Below, piece by piece: positions 20,335-28,938 of a stretch of 64,000 bases of DNA. The notes beneath the pieces are model-generated. The model searched no databases, was not told the origin of the DNA, and saw only the letters and a list, made by a program, of their open reading frames with translations. Each line of letters begins with the position of its first letter. Position 1 is the stretch's first letter. Source of the DNA: Streptomyces atratus (GTDB taxonomy: Bacteria > Actinomycetota > Actinomycetes > Streptomycetales > Streptomycetaceae); contig NZ_BMRN01000002.1 of assembly GCF_014648655.1 (NCBI RefSeq), positions 248,001-312,000 on the forward strand, written 5' to 3'. Made by a program: the position numbers and the translations under genes.

Positions 20335-20739
20335 TCAGCCCTCGGTGTTCACCATCGAGGCGGCGGCATAGGTGAGGTAGTCCCACAGCTGCCGCTCGTG
20401 CTCCGGCGCCAGTCCGAGCTCGTCGAGGGCGACCCGCATATGGCTCAGCCACGCATCGTGCGCCGCCCGGTCCACCCGGAACGGAACATGCCGTATCCGC
20501 AGCCGGGGATGTCCGCGCTGCTCGCCGTAGGTACGGGGCCCACCCCAGTACTGCATCAGGAACAGCCTGAACCGCTCCTCGGCCGGGCCCAGATCCTCCT
20601 CCGGATACATCGGCCGGAGCAGCGGGTCCTCGGCGACCCCCTGATAGAAGCGGTGCACCAGGCGCCGGAAGGTCTCCTCGCCACCGACCTGCTCGTAGAA
20701 GGTCTGCTCCTGCAGCGTGTCGCGCGGAATCTCTGTCAC
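20335..20739 (-). CDS. glbO: Truncated haemoglobin, group II (GlbO type)
   Basis: 134 residues from a GTG chosen because the family begins close before TFYEQVGGEETFRRLVHRFY. Group II hallmarks: Tyr at B10 in RFYQGV, the MYPEEDLGPAE loop, FLMQYWGGP, the proximal His in RIRHVPFRV and Trp G8 in DAWLSHM. It binds haem and O2. GlbO proteins of actinobacteria are associated with oxygen handling, nitric-oxide or redox stress. It stands alone, divergent from the methyltransferase gene; the shared upstream region contains the 8-bp tandem repeat. Confidence 0.92.
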   Translation of the reverse strand: MTEIPRDTLQEQTFYEQVGGEETFRRLVHRFYQGVAEDPLLRPMYPEEDLGPAEERFRLFLMQYWGGPRTYGEQRGHPRLRIRHVPFRVDRAAHDAWLSHMRVALDELGLAPEHERQLWDYLTYAAASMVNTEG

Positions 20740-20796
20740 CCGTCCATCGTCGCAGACGCACCGGCCGAGGACCGGGGTCCTAGGTCCCGTCCTCGA

Positions 20797-20940
20797 CCTG
20801 CCGGCCTGCCGGCCTGTCGGCCTGCCGGCCTGTCGGCCTGCCGGCCTGTCGGCCTGTCGGCCTGTCGGCCTGTCGGCCTGCCGGCCTGCCGGCCTGTCGG
20901 CCTGCCGGCCTGCCGGCCTGCCGGCCTGCCGGCCTGCCGC
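20797..20940. repeat. 8-bp tandem repeat, 18 copies (CCTGCCGG / CCTGTCGG)
   Basis: 18 contiguous units of 8 bp with no indels. Eleven units are CCTGCCGG, six are CCTGTCGG and the last is CCTGCCGC. The C/T state at unit position 5 runs C C T C T C T T T T C C T C C C C C. It sits 57 bases upstream of the haemoglobin start and 75 bases upstream of the methyltransferase start, so it lies in a divergent promoter region. Because 8 is not a multiple of 3, it gives artefactual repetitive frames on both strands; none looks like a gene. Confidence 0.95.
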
Positions 20941-21015
20941 GCGTCGCCCGGCACGACAGGACCTGTTCCGGCCCGGTTCCTGGCCCCGGGGCCCCCGGCG
21001 CAGGAAGGTGGAGGT

Positions 21016-21999
21016 ATGGACGACGCGTACCCGGATCGGTTCGCCGCGGCCGCCGCCGAGGAGCGATGGGCCATGGTGCGCGGGATCGTGGCCGGTGGGG
21101 CGCTGGGCGACCCGCAATGGCTGGCCGCGTTCGAGGAGGTGCCGCGGCATCTGTTCGTGCCGTACTACTTCGTGGGCGGGGGATTCGACCGCCTGTGGTG
21201 CGAGGACCCCGACCCGGTCAGGCGGGCCCAGTGGCTGCACGGGGTGTATGCGGACGGGGCGCTGGCCACCCGGATCCGGGACGGTGAGCTGATCTCGTCG
21301 AGCAGCCAGCCGTCGCTGATGGCCCGGATGCTCGAAGAGCTGGACGTACGGGAAGGGCAGCGGGTCCTGGAGATCGGCGCGGGCAGTGGCTACAACGCGG
21401 CGCTGCTCGCGCACCGGCTCGGTGACGACGCCGTGACCACCGTCGACCTCGACCCGGAGATCACCGAGTCGGCCCGTCGGCATCTGGCGGCGGCCGGATA
21501 CCGCCCGGCGGTGATCACCGGGGACGGGGCACGGGGCTGGCCCCCGCGCGGCCCGTACGACCGGATCATCGCGACCTGCACCCTGCCGTGCGTACCGCAG
21601 GCCTGGCTGGACCAGTGCACGCCCGGCGCACGGATACTGGCGCCGTTCGCCACCGGACTGATCGCGCTGCAGGTACGGGAAGGGGCGCACGGGAAGTACG
21701 CCGAGGGCCGGTTCCTGCACACGCCCGCGTACTTCGTACCGTTGCGCGGCACACCGCCGCGGCCCGTGCGGCGTCCGCACGCCGGCGCACTGCCGAGGCG
21801 CGTCAGCGAGAACGAACTCTTCCGGTTCCTGCTGGCGCTGACCGAGGCCACCCTCGACCCGCGCGAGGCCCTCTCCCTCTGGCAGCGCGAGCGGCACCCC
21901 GAACGGGAGAGGTTCGGCATCACGGTCCGGGACGGGCGGCAGTGGGCCTGGCTGGACGACCCCGAAGGGCCGTACGCCTGGCCACTGCCCAACGGGTAG
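21016..21999 (+). CDS. SAM-dependent methyltransferase of protein-L-isoaspartate (PCMT) type
   Basis: 327 residues; GGTGGAGGT precedes the ATG. It shows the PCMT layout: EVPRHLFVPYYF near residue 40, a substrate loop with ISSSSQPSLMARMLEEL near 95-110, motif I VLEIGAGSGYNAALLAHRL from residue 117, an acidic motif TVDLDPE, and GDGARGWPPRGPYDRIIATC. The SSSSQP segment matches the TISQP-like substrate segment of PCMTs in modified form. The C-terminal ~110 residues go beyond a minimal PCMT. It may repair isoaspartyl residues or methylate a peptide; no RiPP genes are nearby. It converges on the FHA gene with only six bases between stops. Confidence 0.78.
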   Translation: MDDAYPDRFAAAAAEERWAMVRGIVAGGALGDPQWLAAFEEVPRHLFVPYYFVGGGFDRLWCEDPDPVRRAQWLHGVYADGALATRIRDGELISSSSQPSLMARMLEELDVREGQRVLEIGAGSGYNAALLAHRLGDDAVTTVDLDPEITESARRHLAAAGYRPAVITGDGARGWPPRGPYDRIIATCTLPCVPQAWLDQCTPGARILAPFATGLIALQVREGAHGKYAEGRFLHTPAYFVPLRGTPPRPVRRPHAGALPRRVSENELFRFLLALTEATLDPREALSLWQRERHPERERFGITVRDGRQWAWLDDPEGPYAWPLPNG

Positions 22000-22005
22000 C
22001 GCGGG

Positions 22006-23196
22006 TCAGTCCCGGCGGATCGTGATCGTCGTCCACGCCCCGACGTGCACCTGGTCGCCGTCCTGGAGCGGGACGGGGACATAGGGCTGGATCGGGTCCT
22101 CGGCGCCATTGAGCGTGGTGCCGTTGGTGGAGTTCTGGTCGACCACGGCCCAGCTGCCGTCGGGCTGCTGCACCAGCACCGCGTGCTGGTGCGAGACGCC
22201 CGGGTCCTCCGGCGGCACGGACAGATCGATGTCGGGGGACTCGCCGGTGCTGTGCCTGCGGCGACCGATGGTGATCTGGTTGCCGGTCAGCGGAAGCTGC
22301 TGTTCCGGGGAGTACGCGGGCAGGTTGAGCCCGGTCGCCTCGGGGCCGCTGCGCTGCATCATCGCCAGGAAGTACTCACGGTCCGGGGCGATGACCGCGG
22401 TCCAGGTCGCGGGCGGCTGGTTCTGGTTCCGACCCGGGAACGGCGGCTGCTGCTGCGCCGGGGCCGGCGGCTGCGGGGCCTGCGTCCGGGACGGCGGCGA
22501 CAGCATCCAGTCGTCGTCATCGCCGGACTGCGGCCCCTGCGGCGGGGCCGGTGGCTGGGGGGCCTGCGGGGCGGATGGACCGGGCCGCTCGAACCCGGGC
22601 GGCGCCGGCTGCTGCTGGAACGGCGGCGGCGGTGCGGTCTGCTGCTGGAAGGACGGTGGGGGCGGCGGCCCCTGCTGCTGGAACGGATGCGGCGGCTGCG
22701 GTGACTGCGGACCCGGTGACTGCGGACCCGGCGCCGGGGGCCCGGGCCGGCTTCCCTGGTCGGGGGAGAGCGGTTCGGCCGGCCGGTTCACCTGCGAGGG
22801 CCGCGAGCCCTGGTACTCGAACGGATCACGCTGCTGCTGAGGGCCCGGCGGCTGCTGTGCCTGGAAGCCGGGCGGCAGGTTGAGTCCGGGCGGAGGGCCG
22901 GGAAGGCTGTGGGACGGCGCCAGCGGCGTGTACGACGTCGCGGTGTTCGTGAGGAAGTTCCAGCGGCACTCCTCGCAGAACGGCGCCATGGCCTCACGCG
23001 GTGTGCGGCACTGCGGGCAGAGCTCGGCCTGCTGGGTCGCGTCGGGGCCCTGCGGGTGGCCGTAACCGGGAGCGGGCGGCGGGGGAGGCGGCGGGGGGAC
23101 TGCACCCGCGGGCGCGCCCGCCCCGGCCATGCGATGGCCGCAGACCTCGCACCAGTCATCGGAACCCGACTGGTGTCCGTTCGGGCATGTCGGCAT
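22006..23196 (-). CDS. FHA-domain protein with two N-terminal zinc ribbons
   Basis: 396 residues; GAGGGGGAAG lies about 9 bases before the ATG. Seen: zinc ribbon 1 (CPNGHQSGSDDWCEVCGH), a Pro stretch, zinc ribbon 2 (CPQCRTPREAMAPFCEECRW), a ~170-residue Pro/Gln-rich disordered linker with repeated PFQQQ units, then a C-terminal FHA domain: ITIGRRRHS, DPGVSHQHAVL and DQNSTNGTTLNG. FHA domains bind phosphothreonine peptides. It is the last gene of the kinase/phosphatase cluster, so it is the probable reader of PknG-dependent phosphorylation. Ribbon architecture is shared with the kinase and the phosphatase. Partner proteins are inferred, not shown. Confidence 0.85.
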   Translation of the reverse strand: MPTCPNGHQSGSDDWCEVCGHRMAGAGAPAGAVPPPPPPPPAPGYGHPQGPDATQQAELCPQCRTPREAMAPFCEECRWNFLTNTATSYTPLAPSHSLPGPPPGLNLPPGFQAQQPPGPQQQRDPFEYQGSRPSQVNRPAEPLSPDQGSRPGPPAPGPQSPGPQSPQPPHPFQQQGPPPPPSFQQQTAPPPPFQQQPAPPGFERPGPSAPQAPQPPAPPQGPQSGDDDDWMLSPPSRTQAPQPPAPAQQQPPFPGRNQNQPPATWTAVIAPDREYFLAMMQRSGPEATGLNLPAYSPEQQLPLTGNQITIGRRRHSTGESPDIDLSVPPEDPGVSHQHAVLVQQPDGSWAVVDQNSTNGTTLNGAEDPIQPYVPVPLQDGDQVHVGAWTTITIRRD

Positions 23197-23306
23197 GTCG
23201 GCGCTTCCCCCTCTCCTCGTCCGGCCCCGGGGGCCGTCATTTGTTCTTGCTCTTCGCCACCCGGCGGATCGCTCCGGCCGGGCGGCTCGACTGTGCGGCT
23301 GTGTGG

Positions 23307-24665
23307 TTATTTCTTGACGCGAACGGTCTTGGTCGAGCGTGTTTCGAGTGTCATCGAGTCGGCTTCCGCGACCTTCGGCTTCAGTCGCACAGTACCGGTC
23401 GCGGCATCGACGACGTCCACCACCTTCGAAAGCAATTTCGCAGTGTCCTCGTTCCCGGACGCCGATGCCAGCTGCACCGCACGGCCCAGTTTCGCCGTCG
23501 CGCCGTCGAAGTCTCCCGACTTGCGGGCATCGAGCCCCTGCTGGATGACTTGTGCCAGTTCCGCCTGGCCCGTGTAGTGCGCGACCTGCGGGTTGATCGA
23601 GGTGGACGCCGCCATGTCCTCCGTCCACACCGCCCGCACCAGGCCCTGCGAAAGGGTCTGCGGGGCCCCGCCCGACGGGTCGGGGAGGATCAGCGAGACC
23701 CTGGACGCCAGCATCTCCTGCCCGATGCCGGCCTCCGGCACCTTTACGCACACGTGGTAGTCGCGGGACTCGTCTCCCCAGGAACCCGTGGGATAGTCCC
23801 CGGCGCGGGGGCCCGCCTCGGTGCGGCGGTCGGTCAGATCGACGACCGCCGGTGCGACCTGTTTCACAAACTTGATCTCGACCCCGACGGGCGTCCAGAG
23901 CCGCAGCGCGACATCCGCGACCTCCTTGCCCATCGCGTTCTCCATCATCTGCGTGAAGTCCGCGGCCAGCCCCGCCGGGTCGGCGACGATGTCGGCCGTG
24001 CCGAGCAGCGCGGAGGCTATGGCTGTGACCTCTTTCACCTCCCAGTCGGTGCCGACACCACGGGCGTCACAGGTGAAGCGGCCCGCGCAGGATTCGAGCG
24101 CGGCCCGCAGATCCTCCGGCGCCTCGTGCTCGTTGCGGCCGTCGGTGAGGAGGATGCCGTGCCGGATCTCCACATCGGCGGCGCCGAGCAGCCGGTCCGT
24201 CAGCCGCAGCCAGGTGCCGATCGCCGTACCGCCACCGGCGCTGAGCGCACGCAGGGCCTCCTTCGCCTGGGCCTTGGTCCGCGCATCGGCGACGGCGAGC
24301 CTTCCGTTGCCCGGGTAGACCTCCTTGGCGACGTGCGTCCCGCCGACCACGGCGAACGAGGTGCCGTCGCGCAGGGTGTCGATGGCCGCGGCCGTCGCAT
24401 CGCGGGCGTTGCGCATCTTCGTCGGCGGATAGTCCATCGAGCCGGAGCAGTCGACCATGATCACCACGGCGGCTTTCGGCGCCTGCCCCGGTACGTGCGT
24501 GGGTGTTGCGGCCACACCGGACAGCGGGACGCCGCCGGTGGTACCGCCTCCGGTCGAGGTGACCGTGACGATCGCGTTGACCTCGCGACCGCCCTCCGGC
24601 AGATATTCGTTCTGGTACACCTCGACGGAGAACTGCGGCACGTTCGACTTGGAGAAGTTGGCCAT
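23307..24665 (-). CDS. von Willebrand factor A domain protein of the kinase cluster
   Basis: 452 residues; AAGGAG precedes the ATG. An N-terminal beta segment (PQFSVEVYQNEYLPEGGREV) is followed by a vWA domain with a complete MIDAS: DCSGSMDYPP near residue 72, a conserved Thr in GGGTAIGTWL, and an Asp in ILLTDGRNEHEAPEDL. The remainder is a beta-rich domain and a helical tail. No signal peptide or membrane helix, so cytoplasmic. Metal-dependent vWA proteins often scaffold complexes; a TerY-type vWA next to a PP2C phosphatase and a kinase is the recognised TerY-P triad in bacteria. The arrangement here matches that pattern. Confidence 0.85.
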   Translation of the reverse strand: MANFSKSNVPQFSVEVYQNEYLPEGGREVNAIVTVTSTGGGTTGGVPLSGVAATPTHVPGQAPKAAVVIMVDCSGSMDYPPTKMRNARDATAAAIDTLRDGTSFAVVGGTHVAKEVYPGNGRLAVADARTKAQAKEALRALSAGGGTAIGTWLRLTDRLLGAADVEIRHGILLTDGRNEHEAPEDLRAALESCAGRFTCDARGVGTDWEVKEVTAIASALLGTADIVADPAGLAADFTQMMENAMGKEVADVALRLWTPVGVEIKFVKQVAPAVVDLTDRRTEAGPRAGDYPTGSWGDESRDYHVCVKVPEAGIGQEMLASRVSLILPDPSGGAPQTLSQGLVRAVWTEDMAASTSINPQVAHYTGQAELAQVIQQGLDARKSGDFDGATAKLGRAVQLASASGNEDTAKLLSKVVDVVDAATGTVRLKPKVAEADSMTLETRSTKTVRVKK

Positions 24666-24807
24666 CCGATGCGCTCCTTGAGGCTCCAGGTGTCAGATGA
24701 AGACAGCTGTGAGGGCAGAAATGCGGGTGAAAGCGGGCGAACGCGGGCGAGGGTGTCAGGGGTGGGGTGGGTGGACAGAAACGGAATCAAGCGATACGGA
24801 ACGGGAC

Positions 24808-26112
24808 TCATGTGTTGCCGCAGGCCGATCCTGCCCCCTGAGGCGGTACCGCGAACGGCAGCAGAGCCACTGTTACGTTGTCGTGGCCCCCACCGTCGAG
24901 CGCATGGCCCACCAGCACCTGGGCGCCGTGCAACGGCCGCAGCTGGGCATCGGCCGGCACCGCCGCGGCCATCTCGGCCGCCGACTCCGCGTAGTTCCAC
25001 AGGCCGTCCGTGCACACCACCACGAGACCGGACCGGTCCGGTTTGAAGGACGCGGTGTGCGGCTCCAGTTCGTACGCGTCGGCGCCGAGCCACCCCGTGA
25101 TGGCGTGGGCGCGCTCGTCCGCATACGCCTCGGCCTCGTTCATCAGGCCCGCCGACACCATCTGCGCGGCCCAGGAGTCGTCCTCGGTCAGCCGGGCGGG
25201 CGGGTTGGTGCGGTCGTCCGGCACCCAGTAGACACGGCTGTCGCCGACCCAGCCGACGACCAGCAGACCGCCCGCCATCACCGCGCCGACCAGAGTGCAC
25301 GCCGGGGCGTTCCGGTGGCGGTGCGGGTCGTGCTCCATGGCCTGGCCGGGCTCCTCGGCCAGGGAGTTGACCGACTCCGAGGCCGCGACGATCGCCTCGT
25401 GCATCGCCTGTTGCGGATGGGTACCGCGCGGCAGCGACTCCAGAAGCGCTTCGTTGGCGGCGCTCGCGGCGGCCGCCGACGCCTCGTCGGGGCGGCTCGC
25501 CGATGAGACGCCGTCACAGACGATCGCGACGACGGCCGGTGAACCGTCGGGCAGGGCGGTGGTCGACACCGCGAACGAGTCCTCGTTGCGGTGGTGGCGC
25601 AGACCCCGGTCGCTGACGGCGGCCACCGAACCGAGCTCCTGCTCCATGTGGTCGCGCTCGCGCGGCTGGGCGTGACCGCAGTTCTCGCAGTAGCCGTCGT
25701 TGTCGACACGGCCGGCGCGACAGGCGACACACAGTTTGGTGCCGGCCGGTGGCGTGGAGGGCAGCTCCGCGGCAGGGGTACGGGGGTCCGGTGCGGGCGC
25801 AGACGCCTCGGCGGACGGCGTGGATGCGGGTGCGACCCCAGGTGCGGCCCCGGGCGCGGCCAGCTCGAAGTCGCCCGATCCGCCGGGCTCGTCGAACCGG
25901 ACCGCTGCCGGGCGGGCCGCCGGAGTGCGGGCGGCGGCCGCCGCGCCGTTCTCCGCCGGCACGGCCATGGCGATCGTCGGGTGGTCCTGCGGTGGTTCGG
26001 GAACGGCCGACAGGTCGTACCCGCACGCACCGCAGAACAGGTCCCCCGGCTCCAGCGGCTCTTCGCAGCCGGGGCACTTCGACAAGGCCGTCTCCTGGGG
26101 ATTCTGCGACAT
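24808..26112 (-). CDS. PP2C-family Ser/Thr phosphatase with two N-terminal zinc ribbons
   Basis: 434 residues. The ATG at 26112 follows the kinase stop after two bases (TGA-AA-ATG); an in-frame ATG four codons upstream, overlapping the kinase, is possible. Zinc ribbon 1 is CPGCEEPLEPGDLFCGACGY. A Pro/Ala linker of ~80 residues and zinc ribbon 2 (CVACRAGRVDNDGYCENCGH) follow. The C-terminal PP2C domain has all metal-binding motifs: SDRGLRHHRNEDSF, VCDGVSSASRPDEA, GWVGDSRVYW, VVCTDGLWNY and GGHDNVTVALL. It should reverse the phosphorylation made by the kinase encoded immediately upstream. Cytoplasmic, no membrane helix. Translational coupling implies fixed stoichiometry with the kinase. Confidence 0.9.
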   Translation of the reverse strand: MSQNPQETALSKCPGCEEPLEPGDLFCGACGYDLSAVPEPPQDHPTIAMAVPAENGAAAAARTPAARPAAVRFDEPGGSGDFELAAPGAAPGVAPASTPSAEASAPAPDPRTPAAELPSTPPAGTKLCVACRAGRVDNDGYCENCGHAQPRERDHMEQELGSVAAVSDRGLRHHRNEDSFAVSTTALPDGSPAVVAIVCDGVSSASRPDEASAAAASAANEALLESLPRGTHPQQAMHEAIVAASESVNSLAEEPGQAMEHDPHRHRNAPACTLVGAVMAGGLLVVGWVGDSRVYWVPDDRTNPPARLTEDDSWAAQMVSAGLMNEAEAYADERAHAITGWLGADAYELEPHTASFKPDRSGLVVVCTDGLWNYAESAAEMAAAVPADAQLRPLHGAQVLVGHALDGGGHDNVTVALLPFAVPPQGAGSACGNT

Positions 26113-26114
26113 TT

Positions 26115-28880
26115 TCACACCCATGTCCGGGGGCGGAAACGGTTGGCCCGCTCCACCAGTTCGATCCTCTCGTCGCCGGGCTCTGCAAGCCGGGCGAGCA
26201 TCCGGTACGAACGCTCCAGCCCGAAACGCAGGCCGCGCTCGTCCAACTCACTGCCGAGCAGCGTCCTCGGCCCGGGCGACCCGGCAGGCGCGTGCGGCTG
26301 CGGGGCCGAGGGCAGGGCCGCTGGACTACCGGAGAGTACCCAGTCGAGCGCCGTCCCCAGCACCTCTGTCGACAACTGCTCGCGGCGCACCGCGTCCAGA
26401 CCGAGACCGGCCAGCCCCGAGACCAGGTCGGCGGCGGCCGTCAGATCGGCGATCAGCGGCTCGCCCGGGGACCGTTCACGCAGCCGCGCCCGCACCGCGG
26501 CGACCCTGGCCGCCGTGCAGTGGATCGACGCCTCCGGCACGGACTCCAGCGTCGTCACGGCGCCGACCCGGTCCCCGGCGGCGATCTGCACCCGGGCCAG
26601 GCCGAACGCGGCGCTGACGAAGCTCGGGTCGGTCGTCCACACCAGGCGGTAGTACTCGGCGGCGTTGTCCAGCTGGCCCAGGACCTCCGCGCAGATCCCC
26701 AGCGCCAGCTTGGGCGCCGGCTCGCCGGGGAACGCGTCGTACACCGCGTCGAAGGAGAGCGCCGCGTTCTCGTGGTCACCGGTCACCAGCGAGGTGACGC
26801 CGCGGTACCAGACGACCCGCCAGTCGTCCGCGTACTGGCCCTCCAACGCTGTCAGGGTCTGCCCCGCGGCGCCGAGTTCGTGCATCTCCAGACGGGCCCG
26901 CAGCTCACGCAGCCGGGTCTCCAGCGAGGCCGCGGGTACGGCGTTCAACGCGGCAATCAGTTCGGCGGGGGCGGTGGCCATCAGTCCGGCGAGGAAGCCC
27001 GCGTTGGGGTCGCTCGCATCGACCCGGGGCACGGGCAGCGCGAGCGAGGTGGCCCGTGCGTCGAGCCCGGCCAGCCGGGGGCCGTGCGGGACGTACGGCC
27101 CCGACGGCGTACCGGGATCGGCGGCCGGCACACGGGGGGCCGGAATCGCGGCCCGGGGCTGCGCGTACGAGAAGGCCGCGCCGCTCCGGCGGGCCTCACC
27201 GCTCCGGCCCGCCTGTACGTGGGTGGGCGGCGCGGCCGGCGGACCGGCACCCGCCGCGGCGTAACCGGGTGCGGGCGGAGCACCCGCGGGCGGCACGGCG
27301 GCTGCGCCCGGGGCCGCACCGGCCACCGCCCCGTTCCGCCGCCGCCCGAAGCGCCCTGAGGACGCCGGAGCGACAGCCCGTGCCCCCAGCCGCGACACAT
27401 CATCCGTCAGCTCGGCGAACAACTGCGTGTCCGTGACACGTACTTCCGTACCGAACAGCGTCGACAGCGCAGGCCGCGGTCGCCCCGTCTGCAGCGACAC
27501 CACCTCGCGCAGCACACCCGTCAGCTGCTCCGCCATCTCCGCCGCAGAGGCGAACCGCCGCGCCGGATCAGGGTCGGTGGCCCGTACCAGCAGCCGGTAG
27601 AACGACTCATAGGTCCGGAACACCTCGATGTTGTCCGGGTCCGGCAGCGAGTCCACGAAGACGTTGGTGTAGCCCTGGAAGTCGAAGGTGAGCACCGCGA
27701 GCGTCCGCGCGACCGTGTACAGATCGGAGGCGACCGAAGGACCGGCCTCCGCGACCTCCGGCGCCTGATACCCCACCGTGCCGTAGATGGCCGACTCGTC
27801 GTCGTCCATTCTGCGGACCGCGCCCATGTCGATCAGCTTCAGCTGGTCCTCGGTCTGTATCGCGTTGTCGACCTTGAAGTCGCAGTACAGCAGGTTGCGG
27901 CTGTGCAGATGGCCGAGCGCCTCCAGCGCCTCGATGCCGTACGCGCACGCCTGCTCGACCGGCAGCGGATCGCGCTTCCCGGCCGGGGTACGGCGCTCGT
28001 TCGCGATCTCCTTGAGCGCCTTGCCGCCGACGTACTCCATCACGATGTAGCCGTCGAGCGAGCCGGTGCGCTGGTCGAGATGCTCGACGAAGTTGTAGAT
28101 CCGGACGATGTTGGAGTGCTCGATCTCGGCGAGGAAGCGGCGCTCCGAGATGGCGGCCGCCATGGCGTCCTGGTCACCCGTGTCGAGCAGGCCCTTGAGG
28201 ACCACCCAGCGGTCGGACACCGCACGGTCGACCGCGAGATAGACCCAGCCGAGCCCGCCGTGCGCCAGACAGCCCACGACCTCGTACTGGCCGTGCACGA
28301 TGTCGCCCTCGTGGAGCTTGGGCACGAAGGAGTACGGATGGCCGCACTTGGTGCAGAACCCCTCCGTGCGCCCCGCCCGTTCGCCACGTGCCCGGCCCAC
28401 CGGGGCCCCGCAGTCCGAACGTGAACAGAAGCGCTTGCGCTCCGGCACCTCCGGGTTCTCCATCACCGCGGAGCGCGGGTCGGGACGCGGCACGTCCGGC
28501 ACCTGCACCAGGCCCACGCCCAGCCTCCCCCGGCCGGACGACGCGCCCGTGGACGAACCGGAGGAACGGACCGACACCGAACGGGACGTGGTACCAGCGG
28601 ACAGCGAGCGCGAGAGCCGCCCCGAAACGGAACGCCGCGAGGTCGACGAGCGGGACGAGGATCGCGAGGACGCCCGGGACGAGGCCCGTGAACTGCTGTT
28701 GCTGTCCCGACTGCCCCCGCTGCTCGCGCCACCGACGCCCGCGATCCCGGTCGGCGGCGAACTCACCATGCCCGTCGGCGACACGACCGGAGCCAGACCG
28801 CAGGTGTCGCAGTACAGCTCACCGCCGCCCACGTCCTCGTAATTGCCCTCGCACGCGGGGCGCTGGCACTGCGTACTCAT
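26115..28880 (-). CDS. pknG: PknG-like Ser/Thr protein kinase with zinc ribbons, SR-rich linker and TPR domain
   Basis: 921 residues from an ATG preceded by AGGGGGA. Seen: Cys pairs at ~5-27 (CQRPAC...CDTC); an Ser/Arg-rich low-complexity region ~52-116; a second zinc ribbon at ~152-180 (CSRSDC...CTKC); kinase core ~198-460 with HGGLGWVYLA glycine loop, Lys229 in VVLKGLL, catalytic LLYCDFKVDN (Asp334, HRD replaced by YCD), DMG in place of DFG (Asp351) and GTVGYQAPEV; a Pro/Ala linker; and a C-terminal TPR-like helical domain. This is mycobacterial PknG architecture with the rubredoxin part replaced by zinc ribbons. PknG controls glutamate/2-oxoglutarate metabolism through FHA protein GarA in mycobacteria (family knowledge). 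Neighbouring GlnH- and GlnX-like genes support amino-acid sensing here. Confidence 0.92.
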   Translation of the reverse strand: MSTQCQRPACEGNYEDVGGGELYCDTCGLAPVVSPTGMVSSPPTGIAGVGGASSGGSRDSNSSSRASSRASSRSSSRSSTSRRSVSGRLSRSLSAGTTSRSVSVRSSGSSTGASSGRGRLGVGLVQVPDVPRPDPRSAVMENPEVPERKRFCSRSDCGAPVGRARGERAGRTEGFCTKCGHPYSFVPKLHEGDIVHGQYEVVGCLAHGGLGWVYLAVDRAVSDRWVVLKGLLDTGDQDAMAAAISERRFLAEIEHSNIVRIYNFVEHLDQRTGSLDGYIVMEYVGGKALKEIANERRTPAGKRDPLPVEQACAYGIEALEALGHLHSRNLLYCDFKVDNAIQTEDQLKLIDMGAVRRMDDDESAIYGTVGYQAPEVAEAGPSVASDLYTVARTLAVLTFDFQGYTNVFVDSLPDPDNIEVFRTYESFYRLLVRATDPDPARRFASAAEMAEQLTGVLREVVSLQTGRPRPALSTLFGTEVRVTDTQLFAELTDDVSRLGARAVAPASSGRFGRRRNGAVAGAAPGAAAVPPAGAPPAPGYAAAGAGPPAAPPTHVQAGRSGEARRSGAAFSYAQPRAAIPAPRVPAADPGTPSGPYVPHGPRLAGLDARATSLALPVPRVDASDPNAGFLAGLMATAPAELIAALNAVPAASLETRLRELRARLEMHELGAAGQTLTALEGQYADDWRVVWYRGVTSLVTGDHENAALSFDAVYDAFPGEPAPKLALGICAEVLGQLDNAAEYYRLVWTTDPSFVSAAFGLARVQIAAGDRVGAVTTLESVPEASIHCTAARVAAVRARLRERSPGEPLIADLTAAADLVSGLAGLGLDAVRREQLSTEVLGTALDWVLSGSPAALPSAPQPHAPAGSPGPRTLLGSELDERGLRFGLERSYRMLARLAEPGDERIELVERANRFRPRTWV

Positions 28881-28938
28881 GGTCCGTCCCCCTGTTCGCC
28901 CCGCCGCCGCGGCGGCCCCTCCACCTTGCACATGCCTG

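Noticed and set aside
20797..20940. CRISPR array
   Set aside because: Units are 8 bp and contiguous, with no spacers and no cas genes.
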